Positions 46,284-61,200 of a stretch of 64,000 bases of DNA are shown piece by piece. This stretch comes from Antedon mediterranea (Eukaryota > Echinodermata > Crinoidea > Comatulida > Antedonidae). Positions within the stretch are counted from its first letter, which is position 1, and each line of letters starts with the position of its first letter. The stretch spans positions 40,597,795 to 40,661,794 of the forward strand of contig NC_092670.1 of NCBI RefSeq assembly GCF_964355755.1, in the 5' to 3' direction. Position numbers and translations under genes: made by a program. The notes beneath the pieces are model-generated. The model searched no databases. It was given only the letters and a program-made list of their open reading frames with translations, and was not told the DNA's origin.

Positions 46284-49200
46284 TTAACTAGTGTCCATAA
46301 ATGTGTCGCCCCCTGGACCAGAGTTGTCTTTCTGAATTCCGTCAAATATTGTAGACATCTCAGGACTCCCTCGAATCTGAGTCACAAATTCATTTAACAT
46401 TGGATTTTTATCTAAAAAAAGAAAAACAAAATTATCATCAATTCATAAATTTATGAAAAGTAAATTACAAAGACAGTGCGCTTTAAGTAAAAATAATGTA
46501 ATTTAAATAAATGTGTCTCATGTCTCTTGAATGGTTTATGTAGTTTGTTCGCCTGAATTGAAAGCATCAGATTATAAGCATGCATATTCATATTTCAATT
46601 TTTAAAATCCCTTTTTGAGATGAATTCTAGTTCCTTTAGTACTTCAAATATTTCTTGCTTTATTTGAAGCTAAAAATTGCGCAACCAATCAGAGCTAAGG
46701 AGTTATGACACGTTCATGAGCACCCGCTCACTAACTAGGCAGAACAATTTAAGCCCAAGATAACGTACCACTATCTGGCATCGCTAACAACGCTACTACC
46801 GCCCTCATTGCCGATCTCTTTAGTTCGTCTTGTTTCTCAAATTCTTGCTTCACTGAATTTGCTTTCACTTTTGTCGTACAAGTGGTCCGTAGTGGTTCTA
46901 TTAATCTATCCAGTCCTAAAAAATTAAATAGAAATCAATATATTTCAACTGATTTAAACATTATTGACATATTTCCACGTACAGTACAACTCTTAATAAC
47001 AAATTTTTTCAATCTTCTATCAACTAAAAGTTGCGGTTAGTCATATGTCCATGCTACAATCACCGTACAGATAGGCTGCTACATTAGTAAGTTGCGGTTA
47101 GTCATTTGTCCATGCTACAATTGCCGTACAGATAGGCTGCTACATTAGTAAGTTGCGGTTAGTCATATGTCCATGCTACAATCACCGTACAGATAGGCTG
47201 CTACATTAGTAAGTTGCGGTTAGTCATGTGTCCATGCTACAATCGCTGTACAGATAGGCTGCTACATTAGTAAGTTGTGGTTAGTCATGTGTCCATGCTA
47301 CAATCGCTGTACAGATAGGCTGCTACATTAGTAAGTTGTGGTTAGTCATGTGTCCATGCTACAATCGCTGTACAGATAGGCTGCTACATTAGTAAGTTGC
47401 GGTTAGTCATGTGTCCATGCTACAATCGCTGTACAGATAGGCTGCTACATTAGTAAGTTGCGGTTAGTCATGTGTCCATGCTACAATCGCTGTACAGATA
47501 GGCTGCTACATTAGTAAGTTGTGGTTAGTCATGTGTCCATGCTACAATCGCTGTACAGATAGGCTGCTACATTAGTAAGTTGCGGTTAGTCATGTGTCCA
47601 TGCTACAATCACCGTACAGATAGGCTGCTACATTACTTCTTCTATGAATGGATGGCTAGTTGGTGACAAGATCATACCCAGTACCATTTTGATTTTACGA
47701 TCATTTGGAAAACCACTTTACGAATTTATAAATTTGTTTATATCAATTAAAGTTACAATAACATCTTTGATAATTTAATACTAAAGATGTATCATATTCG
47801 CCTCGTGCAAATATGACATTGCACTCATAAATATTCATTATTTGTATAATATTAAATGGAATCAGTTCCAGGAATAAAAGACAAATAGATTTAATAATCA
47901 TGATTCTAGTAATAGACTGACTTACTTTGTAACATGGCATGTGGACAAAGGCTGGACAGGCGCACCAACATTAAATATGTCAACATCTGAAAATATAAAC
48001 ACATTGTTTGTAAAACACAAAATATCAATCAACTGAATTTATTATATAAAGATTGATTCTTTGGAAGAAATAGACTGATGAGATGGAATGGATTGACAAA
48101 ATGGGATGATATGGCTGATATGGATATAATTTGTTTAATCGTAATGATCTTTTCAGTGAGGTGATTGGATGAAAGTGAGTAATAGGATTGGGAGGATGGA
48201 TTAGATTGATGATATGTGATTAGATGAATACAATTGATTTAATACCTTAATATCGTAATGATCTTTCAAGCCCTCCTCAACATGGTTCAAAAATTCAAAA
48301 ATATCAACTCTATTGAGACAGGAGTCAAGCAGTGTGTACATGCACTCAAACGCTGCCTGTAAAAACAAAGAAAAATCCTCATGAAAATCGTTGATCTTTT
48401 GTGCCATTAAATTTTATTTTAAAGTTATATAGTAAACGTCTCTTAATTCATTTTATTGGTATTATAATGAGTGTTTAAGTTAAAAAAACAATAATTTATC
48501 CAATAATGGCATATTATTGTACAGATGTGTATTTAAATCGTTTTTTGTTTCATTAAATTTTATTTTAAAGTTATATAGTAAACGTCTCTTAATTCACAAT
48601 TATAATCATATTATAAATGAGTATCTCACCTTCCTAATATCCAAACCATCGTCAACTGTGTGTTTAAAAGGACCCATCTCTACTTCCCTGATCAACTCTT
48701 TTCTCACGTTGGTTTCATTGTAAAGATTTGGTAAGATCTCATCCAACAGATCCCGCACCAATGACGGCTTGTTATGCGCGGCTGAGTTGAACGTTACTAA
48801 TGACACTCTGCGTACATTTAAGTCTGTGTCTTCCATCGTCTTGAGGAAATCGCCGATGCATGACTTCAGCAATGGATCGATAGGTTGTGGCTGGTAGAAA
48901 TAACGTGAGGTATTTCAAATTTAATTTATAAAACCACAAATTTATTTATTTATGGCTCTACCCTAAGGAATGAAGGGTCAACTATCAGGTATCAATACAC
49001 TCTAGCTTAAAATCAAAGAGACTCACTTGATCTGAGATTGTGTACTTGACTGCAGTCACTACTGTACTTCTTGTGAATGCTGAAGGACTCGTTAGAAAAT
49101 CCTAATGAGAATGAAAAAAAATATATGTTAATTCTTCTTGAAGGTGTAACATAAAAAAGTGATTTAAATATTATTTTATTTACAAAAAATGTTGTCACAG

Positions 49201-52200
49201 ACATTCAATTATGTCACAGAACTTGCACATTACAATGAACATAATTATCAATTTAATTATAGTCAAGTGGAAGTTCTTACCTTAAGTTTAGGGAGTAGTG
49301 TAACAGGATCTATGAGAGTCAATTTACCAAGGCATTCTGCTACTACATTACGTGTTCCTTCTTCAGGGCATTCACAATGTTTGAATAACATTGCCCTAGA
49401 AACAAAATAACCATGTGTGAGGTCAAGATCTGATGTGTTTCATCTAGACAGAATTCCATTTGTATGATACCCTAACCAACTTAAAATCGTTCTTTCTAAG
49501 ATACAGTATGAATAATTGGGCGATTATTTTAAGAAATAGGCAATTATTGTATCCCAATAGCATGGGGACTGAGTTTTATTTATCAAACCAGTTGTTTTTC
49601 TTTTATGGAATGGATTTTATCTAAAAATTAAGCGGAAAAAAAATTGCTTAGCTTAGTTTTAAAATTATGATAATAATAAAATGATGATTTCTTACCAAAT
49701 ACTAGCAACATACTCCTGTAATCCTGTCACTGAGCTTTTTGATTGACAAGTAATGATCTAAAATAATAGAACATAGTAACGTTGAAATACATGTCAACAC
49801 AAGTCAGCAAGCAAATGTAGGCCTATGAGACAGCAGAGATAGGGGGTTACCCCGGTGTATGGGTCCATCTCAACCCCTGTCATTGTGGACATATAAATTA
49901 GTATGGCTTGATGGATGTTTAAAAAAAGGACGCTTTATGAGATGAAGGTTGTATCATGTGTCACCCACACCTGTGAGCAATTCGGTCCAGTAGATTATAT
50001 TTAACATAGCAAAAGTAATCTATTATTCATTAGCTCAACAGACCTACAATTTAGAGGCAGTAAGCTTCTACAAATAACCATTTATTTATAAGGACCAAAA
50101 AGAAGTTTGATATATTTGAGTATGGTATGTAGACTTGCCTCTTTTAGTGAGTGTAGTAGAAGATACTGCCTCTTGGGTTGACTTTCAATCTCTTGTAAGA
50201 CAAATGGTAGATACAGGGGCAGATTACCAACACTTACATTACCTGAAATATAAATAAAAGTATATATAGTATACAGCTGATAAAGTCCACAGAAAATATT
50301 CGGGGAAAAAGGCATATGTCAATATTCTGCAAAGGGTTGACTACCTGACTGTTTAGCAGTTATGTAATAAAGGTTTTATTTAAATGGTTGAATAATTTGA
50401 AGATAAAAACAAGATACCTAATGCAAAGGAAGCAGCTGACTTGACTTCTTCACTTGGTAAAGAAAAGCAGTTTATGAGTACTGTCTGTAGGCCTGTTTGT
50501 TTACTCATGTCCCTGTCATATTCAATAGAAAAACAAACATTTTAAATGTAAGTAAATAGATTTATGCTTTCTGTACGTGAGAAGTAAGCTGTTAGATCAT
50601 TGTACTAAGCCTCAGCATTATGTGGTATGGTTGTCAGTTCCTTACCACGTCCAACCTTGTTTTTAATTTTTATTTATTTACTTTTTCATTTATTTAAAAA
50701 CATATGTATACAGGATTAAAACATATCAGGTATAGATTTAGCACCTGTTTTACATATCCTCTTAGTATTTTTTCAACTGGTACTCATTTACAGTTGTGTT
50801 TTCTGGGAGTTGTTCTTATTTAGAAATTGAACTTGGCTTAGTCTGTACTTGACTCAACTACCGTCTGGTGCAAAAAATGTTTTAACTTACACATGTTTAC
50901 CAATCTCTCCAATAGATAACAGAGCAAACAGCTTAACAGAATCTGATGATTTGGGGTTCTAATGGGAAAAGGAATAACAAATGAGCAATATAATACTGCA
51001 GTCAGCCTATCATAATAAATATAATGTATGCAGATTAAAAAGGTAAAACATTAAGAGATAAATTGATAGTTTGCTAGGGTGAATTACGATATATATAATA
51101 TGACGCTTTCCTAATAATTAATAGTAAAATAAAAAACAAAATACCTTAATATCAGTGATGAATTGTGTGACGACGCCAGCACTCTCTGAGGCGGTATTGA
51201 TGGTTAATACAGCAACACATTTGGCAACTGAATGAAACGCCTACAATGTTTAAACATAATCATGTTAGCTACAAGTTAACAACATAAAAATGTGTACAGT
51301 ATATGATTTGTTAAATTCTTGTGAAATGGTGCTCACAGAGATGAGACAGTGACTTGTACATTAAGTTCACATCTAGTTCAATGGTGCTCACAGAGATGAG
51401 ACAGTGACTTGTACATTAAGTTCACATCTAGTTAAATGGTGCTCACAGAGATGAGACAGTGACTTGTACATTAAGGTCACATCTAGTTAAATGGTGCTCA
51501 CAGAGATGAGACAGTGACTTGTACATCTAGTTATCATATATATCATATCATTTATTTCGGCAAATTTCAAATACAGTAAGAAATAAAAACAGTACAAAAG
51601 TAAATGAATGAGGCAGGATCACCTAAAAGTAAATGAATGAGGCAGGATCACCTAAAAGTAAATCAATGAGGCAGGATCACCTAAAAGTAAATCCATGAGG
51701 CAGGATCACCTAAAAGTTATGAATAAAAATAACCATCGAGAGGCTCTCTACATAGACATACTTACATAAAATAAATTACACACATAAATAGACATGATAA
51801 TGTCATATCACTACCATATTTAGGCATGTCACTACCATATTTAGGCATGTCACTACCATATTTAGGCATGTCACTACCATATTTAGGCATGTCACTACCA
51901 TATTTGGGCACACCACACTTTTTTGTCAAACTAGTTTGATAGTGTAGACAGAGCTTAAGGAGAATTGAGTGTACCTGCTTATGCACTGCATACTGTGCAC
52001 TGGGTGGTTGAGTTGCTTCTGTTGGGTTGTATACTGGTTCTGTTAAACAACGTAGTAAATCTGCATATGTCATTCCAGGTGTTGACGTGGATACTAATGT
52101 CTTAAAGAATTCCAACATCGCATCTAGGGCACCACCTATTAAAGTGTATACACAGATGTTATCATTAACACATTTTCAATATTACAAGGAGGTAGTCCCC

Positions 52201-55200
52201 CTATGGTAAAATAAGTTATTTATAAAAGCCTTCTTAACAATTATTTTCAAAATGCATTTTTTTTCTCGTTTTTATCTGTTTTTGTATGTTATGGTATCAA
52301 AATAAATCAAATCATCTCTTGAAAATATATCCTATTGATCTCAATTTACTCATCATAATCCTGCAAGTTACTCATCATAATCCCACAAGTTACTCATCAT
52401 AAACCCGCAAGTTACTCATAATCCCGCAAGTTACTCATCATAATCCCGCAAGTTACTCATCATAACCCCACAAGTTACTTATCATAATCCCATACAATAA
52501 GTTGAAAGAATAAAGTGCTTACCTTGCAGTAGAGGTGAACGGATAAGATTCAAGATTTGCGAGAGGATGTCAGGTTTGATCTTAAGCATGGACTTTGGCA
52601 GAATTCTAGCCAATGATGTGAGTAGCGTTAATGATAACTGTGAGATGTGTAGGTCTGTTTCACTGATTAATGGAGGCATCTCAACCAAGACACCATTTAT
52701 CATTGTCTCTGTTACATGCTCACCTTAAAAAAAAATAATGGAATGAGAAAAACAATAAAAAGGAGATTGTTATCTTTAAATAAGCCCTTGCTAAGTTTGC
52801 TTAAGATCCCAGAAGTCCTAAAGTTCATTTTAGAAACAGTACCCAGTTTTTGAAGTTAACATTTAAATGGTCTTTAGTTATACACTGTTCATCACATTGG
52901 AACATATTTTCACTCTTTCTGAAACAAAATGACTGCACTTGTTAGCCAAATGGAGTGTTTAACATCAGGGGCAAAAATGTACCAGAATGCCTTAAAACAG
53001 TGTCGATATTATGATTGTGGTTTCTGGAGCCTCTGTCTCAATTTGTGATAGGCGTCTTAAACTAAAAAGTAGTATATTGAAAGAAATGTGTATACTTACC
53101 ATAGTTAATAATTAGAATGTTCAAACAAGCTAAAGTGGAAAGTTTGAGAGCTCTGTGATTCTTTCTCAAGAATGACGCTAGTATTGGCATTCCATTGTTC
53201 TACATAAAACAATATTTTATTTCGTTAATGACTTTTTTATTTTCATATCTAAGTAAATAGAATTCAAAGGGCCATAGTCATTGAATTGTATTAGCTGATG
53301 ACATTTTTATTTCAAAATTTTAGTTTGTATATATTTTTTGCAATCAGGGGAGGAGTCAAGGGGGTCCAGTCGCCCTGGACCCCACTAAATTGGGGAGGAG
53401 TCAAGGGGGTCCAGTCGCCACTAAATTTTGCAAATGATAGGACATCAAATTAAGTTCAGCACTTCATTTCACTACCTTTAGGCCCTGGACACAAATGACG
53501 GAATAAAAGAAACTTACTAGGATGGATGAGATGTCTAATTTGAGGGGAGACGAAGCAATTAACGTAAGAGCCTTCACTGTTGTGAGTCGTGTGATTTCAT
53601 TCTTCAGACGTTCCAGAAATATTGGCAAACAAACATTTAACTCAGAAGTCAGGTGATCACCGAGGTTTGCTATGATTTGGCTCCTGATATTTACAAAAAC
53701 AAAAGAGAATGTTAAGCTCTGTCTACACTATCAAAGTTTTAAAAAGTGTGATGTGCTCAAATATGGTAGCCATGTACCCAAATATGGTGGTGATATGCCC
53801 AAATATGGTAGTGATATGACATCATCATGTCCATATATATATATATATATATATATATCATTTTTTTTTTCACATAAAGTTTGATAGTGTAGACAGAGCT
53901 TTAAATAACCCATTTAAAAAAAAGTCATATACATGTATTGGTAACTATTTGGGAACTGGACACACTAGGCTAATGTGTCTGTCTATGTCTGGTAGTCTGG
54001 TATGAAGTTGGATTATCATTTAAACCTTAAGAAAAGTTAGGGAGAGTTTCCAATTTCAGGGAGTGCGGTATTGGGAGAGTTGACTTACATGCAAGAGATG
54101 GCACGTTCTTTGACCTCTTGATCGATGTCTGCTGCCCTCAAACGTGTCAATGTACAACTGTAGAGATCCATCACATATGGAGTAAAATCAAATGATACTT
54201 CACAATCTACAGAAAGCAAAGCAAAATACATTGACAAATTTATCTTTTATTGAATTTATTTCTTATTTATTTCTAATCAGATGCCATATTATGATGAGCC
54301 ACTGTGCTTTATTGAGTGATTGCTTAAGAAACAAATAGGATCTAGTAAGTGTATACTTACCAAGTGGCCTTATCACTTGTATCATAGTCTGCGTAACCAA
54401 TAAGGCTTCAGATGTGATCTTATAGAATGGATCTCCCACAGCGCTTACAACATGCTGTTAACAATATAAATTGTAATCATTCCAATACAAAATCATTTAT
54501 GGTCTTACACATTTGTTGGAATTACAATACTCCTTTTTTATAAATAAAGATGTGGTATAAGTTCTGCTATTTAGGTAATCAATCAATGAAGTAATGCTAG
54601 GCAAGTACAGTAATGCTAGGCAAGTACAGTAATGCTAGGCAAGTACAGTAATGCTAGGCAAGTACAGTAATGCTAGGCAAGTACAGTAATGCTAGGCAAG
54701 TACAGTAATGCTAGGCAAGTACAGTAATGCTAGGCAAGTACAGAAATGCTAGGCAAGTACAGTAATGCTAGGCAAGTACAGTAATGCTAGGCAAGTACAG
54801 TAATGCTAGGCAAGTACAGTAATGCCAGGCAAGTACAGTAATGCTAGGCAAGTACAGTAATGCTAGGCAAGTACAGTTGAGTAGAATATAAAGTAGTAAA
54901 AAAGGGTTATTAGTACAGTTAGACAAAATAAATAAAACTCACTGATATGAGGACTTTGATATGATTGTGAAACACATGAGGAGTGTGATTACACATCAGA
55001 CAATTAAGAAATGCTAAGGTATCAATCTTCATGTTTGAACTGCTATTCTTGTCACTAAAACGAACCAGAAAATGATCTTTAGCATATTTTTTTTATTAAA
55101 ATATGGATGTTTCAAACCATCTTGGTACCACTCAAAATATCAAATTGAACACCAATCGGTGACTAGCAAAATTCAATTTTAAACATTTATTAGTCTGCAT

Positions 55201-58200
55201 TTATATGTCTTTCACATCACACCTGTGTTGATGCAACATTGTTAACTCCATATTTTTGCAAGGTGAAAAGGACATTACATATTATAAAAATGATATCAAA
55301 AGCAACTCATCATTACTGACATTTCAACTTTCTTTTCTTTTTCTGTTACGAATCCAACAGCAAGTAACTCCCCAATTACAGGATGGATAAATTATTTTAT
55401 AACTTATCGTGCTTATAAAGTCTCATTTGAGGCTTAGGGAGTGGAGTTGAAATAGTCATGAGTTACAACCCTGGCACTAGGTCAGGATTGAACCACTACA
55501 TTTAATAACCTACCCAAGTGAAAATTGCACCCCAGGCACCAGTGCAGCAATGTGGTTATTAAGTGATCCAGGCACCACATGGATCAGCTCTGTGAGCAGC
55601 GCAAAGCATCCCTGACGCGTCTTAATACTCTTCTCTTTCATTTGTCTGTGAACAGCTTTCACAATATCAGGTATCTGCTGTCTCAACATAGACACTGGCC
55701 TGTGGAAGATAATTATGTATCTCATCATGGATACTGAACCACTAAAGAAAACTGAATCTAATTAAAATTATTGTAAAAATAACCTACTAAGGGGAACACA
55801 TGACCATAATAGGTAAAAATGTATTTTATAAATTGAAAGTATGAAAAATCTGAAATAGCTAATAAAAATTAAAGAAATAAATAGATAAGGATGTGACTAC
55901 AGACCCTTCCTCTTGGTCCATGGCGTCTGGATCGACAAAGGCCGTGTGTGCTGGTCTTGTCTGCTTCAATAGTGTGATGAATGCTTGAAAAATATCGGAC
56001 TTTACATTCTCTTCTCTTTCTATAAATCATAAATTAAGAATCATTTTAAACTACCAACAATAAGGAAAAATACATTCTTTCTAAAGGAAACCTACATTAT
56101 GATTTAGTCACTAACATAATTAAGCTTCTTAAGGCTAATTTACACAGACAAGCGATAAAGGTAATACTAATATAGAAATATTACTTATGTTTTGTGCTCA
56201 GGATAGATACAGATTCTACATGGGACAAGCTACACGGTTTTGTGCTCAGGATAGATACAGATTCTACATGGGACAAGCTACACGGTTTTGTGCTCAGGAT
56301 AGATACAGATTCTACGTGGGACAAGCTACACGGTTTTGTGCTCAGGATAGATACAGATTCTACATGGGACAAGCTACACGGTTTTGTGCTCAGGATAGAT
56401 ACAGATTCTACATGGGACAAGCTACACGGTTTTGTGCTCAGGATAGATACAGATTCTACATGGGACAAGCTACACGGTTTTGTGCTCAGGATAGATACAG
56501 ATTCTACGTGGGACAAGCTACACGGTTTTGTGCTCAGGATAGATACAGATTCTACATGGGACAAGCTACACGGTTTTGTGCTCAGGATAGATACAGATTC
56601 TACATGGGACAAGCTACACGGTTTTGTGCTCAGGATAGATACAGATTCTACGTGGGACAAGCTACACGGTTTTGTGCTCAGGATAGATACAGATTCTACA
56701 TGGGACAAGCTACACGGTTTTGTGCTCAGGATAGATACAGATTCTACATGGGACAAGCTACACGGTTTTGTGCTCAGGATAGATACAGATTCTACATGGG
56801 ACAAGCTACACGGTTTTGTGCTCAGGATAGATACAGATTCTACATGGGACAAGCTACCTGGTTTTGTGCTCAGGATAGATACAGATTCTACATGGGACAA
56901 GCTACACGGTTTTGTGCTCAGGATAGATACAGATTCTACATGGGACAAGCTACACGGTTTTGTGCTCAGGATAGATACAGATTCTACATGGGACAAGCTA
57001 CACGGTTTTGTGCTCAGGATAGATACAGATTCTACATGGGACAAGCTACCTGGTTTTGTGCTCAGGATAGATACAGATTCTACGTGGGACAAGCTACACG
57101 ATTTTGTGCTCAGGATAGATACAGATTCTACATGGGACAAGCTACACGGTTTTGTGCTCAGGATAGATACAGATTCTACATGGGACAAGCTACACGGTTT
57201 TGTGCTCAGGATAGATACAGATTCTACATGGGACAAGCTACACGGTTTTGTGCTCAGGATAGATACAGATTCTACATGGGACAAGCTACACGGTTTTCCT
57301 TACCGCTTGTCTGTGTAAATTTGCCGTACAGAAACTCTGTCATTCTGCATTTATTATGGTTGTAACTGTGTGAGTTTATATTGTTTAACATACGTAATTC
57401 ACCCATATGCTGATAAATATGTTTTCTATATTTGAATAATATTAATAAAATAAAATATGTAAATAATAAAACATTTTAACAAAATAACAAAATGAAATTG
57501 AACCTTTGAATCGTGCAACAAGAGCTGGTGATACGGTTTTGTAGAAATCTGATAACATCTCATGACGTGTTCCCATGGTAGCTTGTAAACATTTAGCCGA
57601 CGCACGTCGTACTTTCCAACTCATGTCATCATCGTCGCTGTATTCATCATCACTCTCCCTACAACAACAATTTTAAAGCAATAATAATAATATACATTTG
57701 AGGATGATGTATTTGATTCATTTGTTAATATGTGAACAAAGAGAAAAGAGTGTATGACAGGCCATTGTAGAGACACTAAGTAGATGATAAATCAATATGC
57801 ACATGAGAATAAATGGCCATAAACTTACCCTTCATCATCGTCATCTAAATTGTCAGCGTCCATTGCATTTTCATCATCATCCTCATCAGCATCATCGTAA
57901 TTATAGTTAGGATCATAGCACAAGTACTCCAGACAAAGTTCAATAATCTAAAATAAACACAAAAGAGAATGTTAACATTGGGTTCTATTCATCCATTATA
58001 CTTCCTGTGTTGTTGGAACAAGTATACACAATTTTATCTGATAATCACTTTATGTCTCTATTGCTACAGCACTGTTCATTATGTGCTCACAGTATAAATA
58101 GCACCCTCTATTGTTTGGGTGCAGTAGGAACCCTGTTTTTGAATGGAAACCAAGGAACAAGTATACTCAATTTTATGTCTCTGTTGCTAGAACACTGTTC

Positions 58201-61200
58201 CATCATGTGCTCCAAGGTATACATTTATATAGCACCCTCTATTTTGTGGGGGTAGTAGGAACCATGTTTTTGGAATGGAAATAAAAATTTGGCACCCTCT
58301 ATTATTTTTGGCAAACCATATTGGTAACTAAAGAACAAAAGCTTACCGTCAGTATGTGAGGTGAGACTTCCTTTGGACAACGTCGGACAAATGATTCAAA
58401 AGCCTAAAAGAAGAGTAGAATAAATAAAAAAATTACACAAACCATCAGTGGTGTTGGTGCTGCTTACGTGGTTAATAGAGAGGAATAAAATAGTACAAAA
58501 ACTTAATTGAACACCCCTATTGAACAATAGGACAGTCTGTGCCAACTCTACCCTCTAGTGTAGGAAAATTTCAATTTATCAGCTAGGCACGGAATAGACC
58601 ATAGTCATTTAATAGTTAATACGAATACATCATAAGAATAACCAAAGGCAAAAATTTAGACAGTTTTAGAAAAATGAATTTTACTCAAATAATAGTAGAA
58701 CTCTTCTGACCTGTATGCAGTATTCTCTCAGTTCATCATCGCCCTCAACTTTAGAAAAGCTGATGGTCAATGGTAGAATACGTTCCAAATGTTGACCAAT
58801 ACGATGACCAGCATGTCGGCTACAATAAACAATTCATTTTAAACGGCACATAATACAATAAATATAATAACCTACTGCAGTAACTGCAGTATATTGCTTT
58901 ATTTTCTAAAAATAAAATATTATATCCCATTTTAAATATTTTATTTTGTTAAATTTAAATGGTTACTAAAGCAGCTCTATCTACACTATAAATCTTCATG
59001 TGCAAAATGTGATGTGCCCATGTATGGCCACAATATCACTACCATATTTAGACACATCACTTTTTTGTCAAACTATTTTGATAGTGTAGACAGAGCTTAA
59101 ATGTTGAGAAGACTGAATGCATACATACCAGATAGCTCCAATGCATTGAATGAATGTCCTTGTGTAAGATACATTAGTGTTATTAGTAAGTTGTTCTAGT
59201 AAGTGATCCATAAGTTTCTGGAATAGCGAAGCACAGCAGCTCATTACCAATTGGCCTGTGAGAGCAAAAAGAATAAACCTTAATAATAATATATGGAACT
59301 ACAAATTTGGATTTACAATTCTCTTCCTAAAGCTCTGTCTACACTATCAAACTAGTTCGACAAAGTGATATGCGCAAATATGATAGTGATATGAAGCCAT
59401 CGTGTTTATATTTGGGCAGATCACTTATTTTTTGTCAAATAAAGTTGGATAGTGTAGACAGAGCTTCAGTCTAACTTCTAGACCTTTTTACATCATTATG
59501 CAAATATATAGGCAGACTGGAAGATTTTTTAAAATATTAAATGATTTGGCCATAGATGAATATTTATATTTACTATTACTAATACTATTAACTTAGGATG
59601 AGCTAGAAAAGCCTGATATGAATTTCTGTTAGCCCCACTAAAATCTGAACACATACCTAGAGCTAGTATAGCTCTTTTGCGTACAGCCATCCTTGCACTG
59701 GTCAGCTGCGGGAGTAAAGCCTCTAAAATGGATGCATGGAAGTTGAGAAGAAGGCCGCCAAACCGACTCAGTAAATCACCAAGAATATCAAGCGCCTCTA
59801 GCTTAACTGATACATCCTCTTGCTGTAGAATTAAAAAGATTTTAATTAAAAAGGTTTTAAAAAATGATGAAAAATGTTAAAATATAATTATAATAAAAAT
59901 AATTTAAAAAAAATGTCATTAACATCTAACAGCGGGAAGCCCGCCACTTACAGAATGGAACACGAAAAATAAAATATATAATGACATTTATATGATGAAT
60001 TTATAATATATTTATCTATACATGATTGAATAAGTGACATTATATGAGATAACTTTTATTTTATGTGTAAGCCACCAAATTTTAGCTTAGTATTTTTGTA
60101 ATTTTGTCCAAAGAACAAAAATTCAGTGGTTTGTCAACTTTTTGAATAAATACAGTACCTTTGATATCGCGCTAGTGAGCCTGCCAGTGATGCGTTTACA
60201 GATGTTGGCAGCTAGAGGACTTGAAGCTGGTGGCAACTCATTAATAACAGTCTTTAAACCTAAATAATTCATAAAAAAGTAATCATATTACATCTAATGA
60301 TGCCAACTGCATATGAATACTCTTAAAACTCTATGAAAACCAGAAATTATCCTAATACCAGACTTTTCTTTAGATTCAAAAATGTCTCAAATAAATTTTT
60401 ACCATTAAAAACACATTCAGCCTAAAGGTGTCCAGTATTGGGAGCGTTGACTGTAACCAAATTAATAATTACTTACCGATGCTTGATATATCTCTTAATT
60501 GTTCCTTATCTGAGAGCATGTTACTGCAAAGTGTATCAACAATCGTCTCCACCTGGAACTCTTTCACTTTGGATACCAACGGACCAAGACTAAAATAACA
60601 AGTAAAATAATAATTAAATGGTTAAGGGGTTCAAGCATTGGTAGGATAGGATAGACAGGTGCTTTTTTCTTTACAAAGAAAATGAAAGAAGTTGTCATTG
60701 TCATATTATTATTATTAATATTATGTTTTTGTATGAATTCAAATAAATAAACAAAATGAAAAGAAAGCATTTCAACATTTTACAGATAAAAATTAATTTG
60801 CTTTTTAGAGCTTATATTGAATTACACACATGGAATGGTAGGCAGGAAATTAAGAATTTAAGAATGATCTTGTTTTTACCATTTCACTGCAAGATTCTGA
60901 ACTTCTCCGTTCTTGTCTTCGAGGAGTTTTAGTAACATTCTGACCACCTGTATGCAAATGAGTAAAAATTATTTAGAAATTATTAAGATAAACAATTAAA
61001 TTTGTTGCTACAAATCTGAATTAGAATTAATCATTTTTATTTAACTTTATTTGGGCCTAGAAAGGGAAACCTTCTAGCTAAACCTGCAGGCCAGCTGACA
61101 TCTAGCTGAGATGGATACAGCAGGATAATAACTTGCCTTTTTCTCGCTGTCGTCATCCAATTTTATAGAATCCTTTTGCAACTCTGTCATTAAATCATTC

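Noticed and set aside
51762-52118. Extended open frame with PKYGSDM repeats as part of CAND1 exon 20
   Set aside because: The CAND1 frame ends at the donor at 51974 (CAG|GTACAC), which joins in phase to exon 21. The repeated peptide comes from the MITE in the intron.
56181-57365. Long open frames (over 360 codons) on both strands through the 48-bp array
   Set aside because: They result from a stop-free unit whose length is a multiple of three. The region lies in the intron between two CAND1 exons that join in phase, and the frames have no typical codon or protein features.
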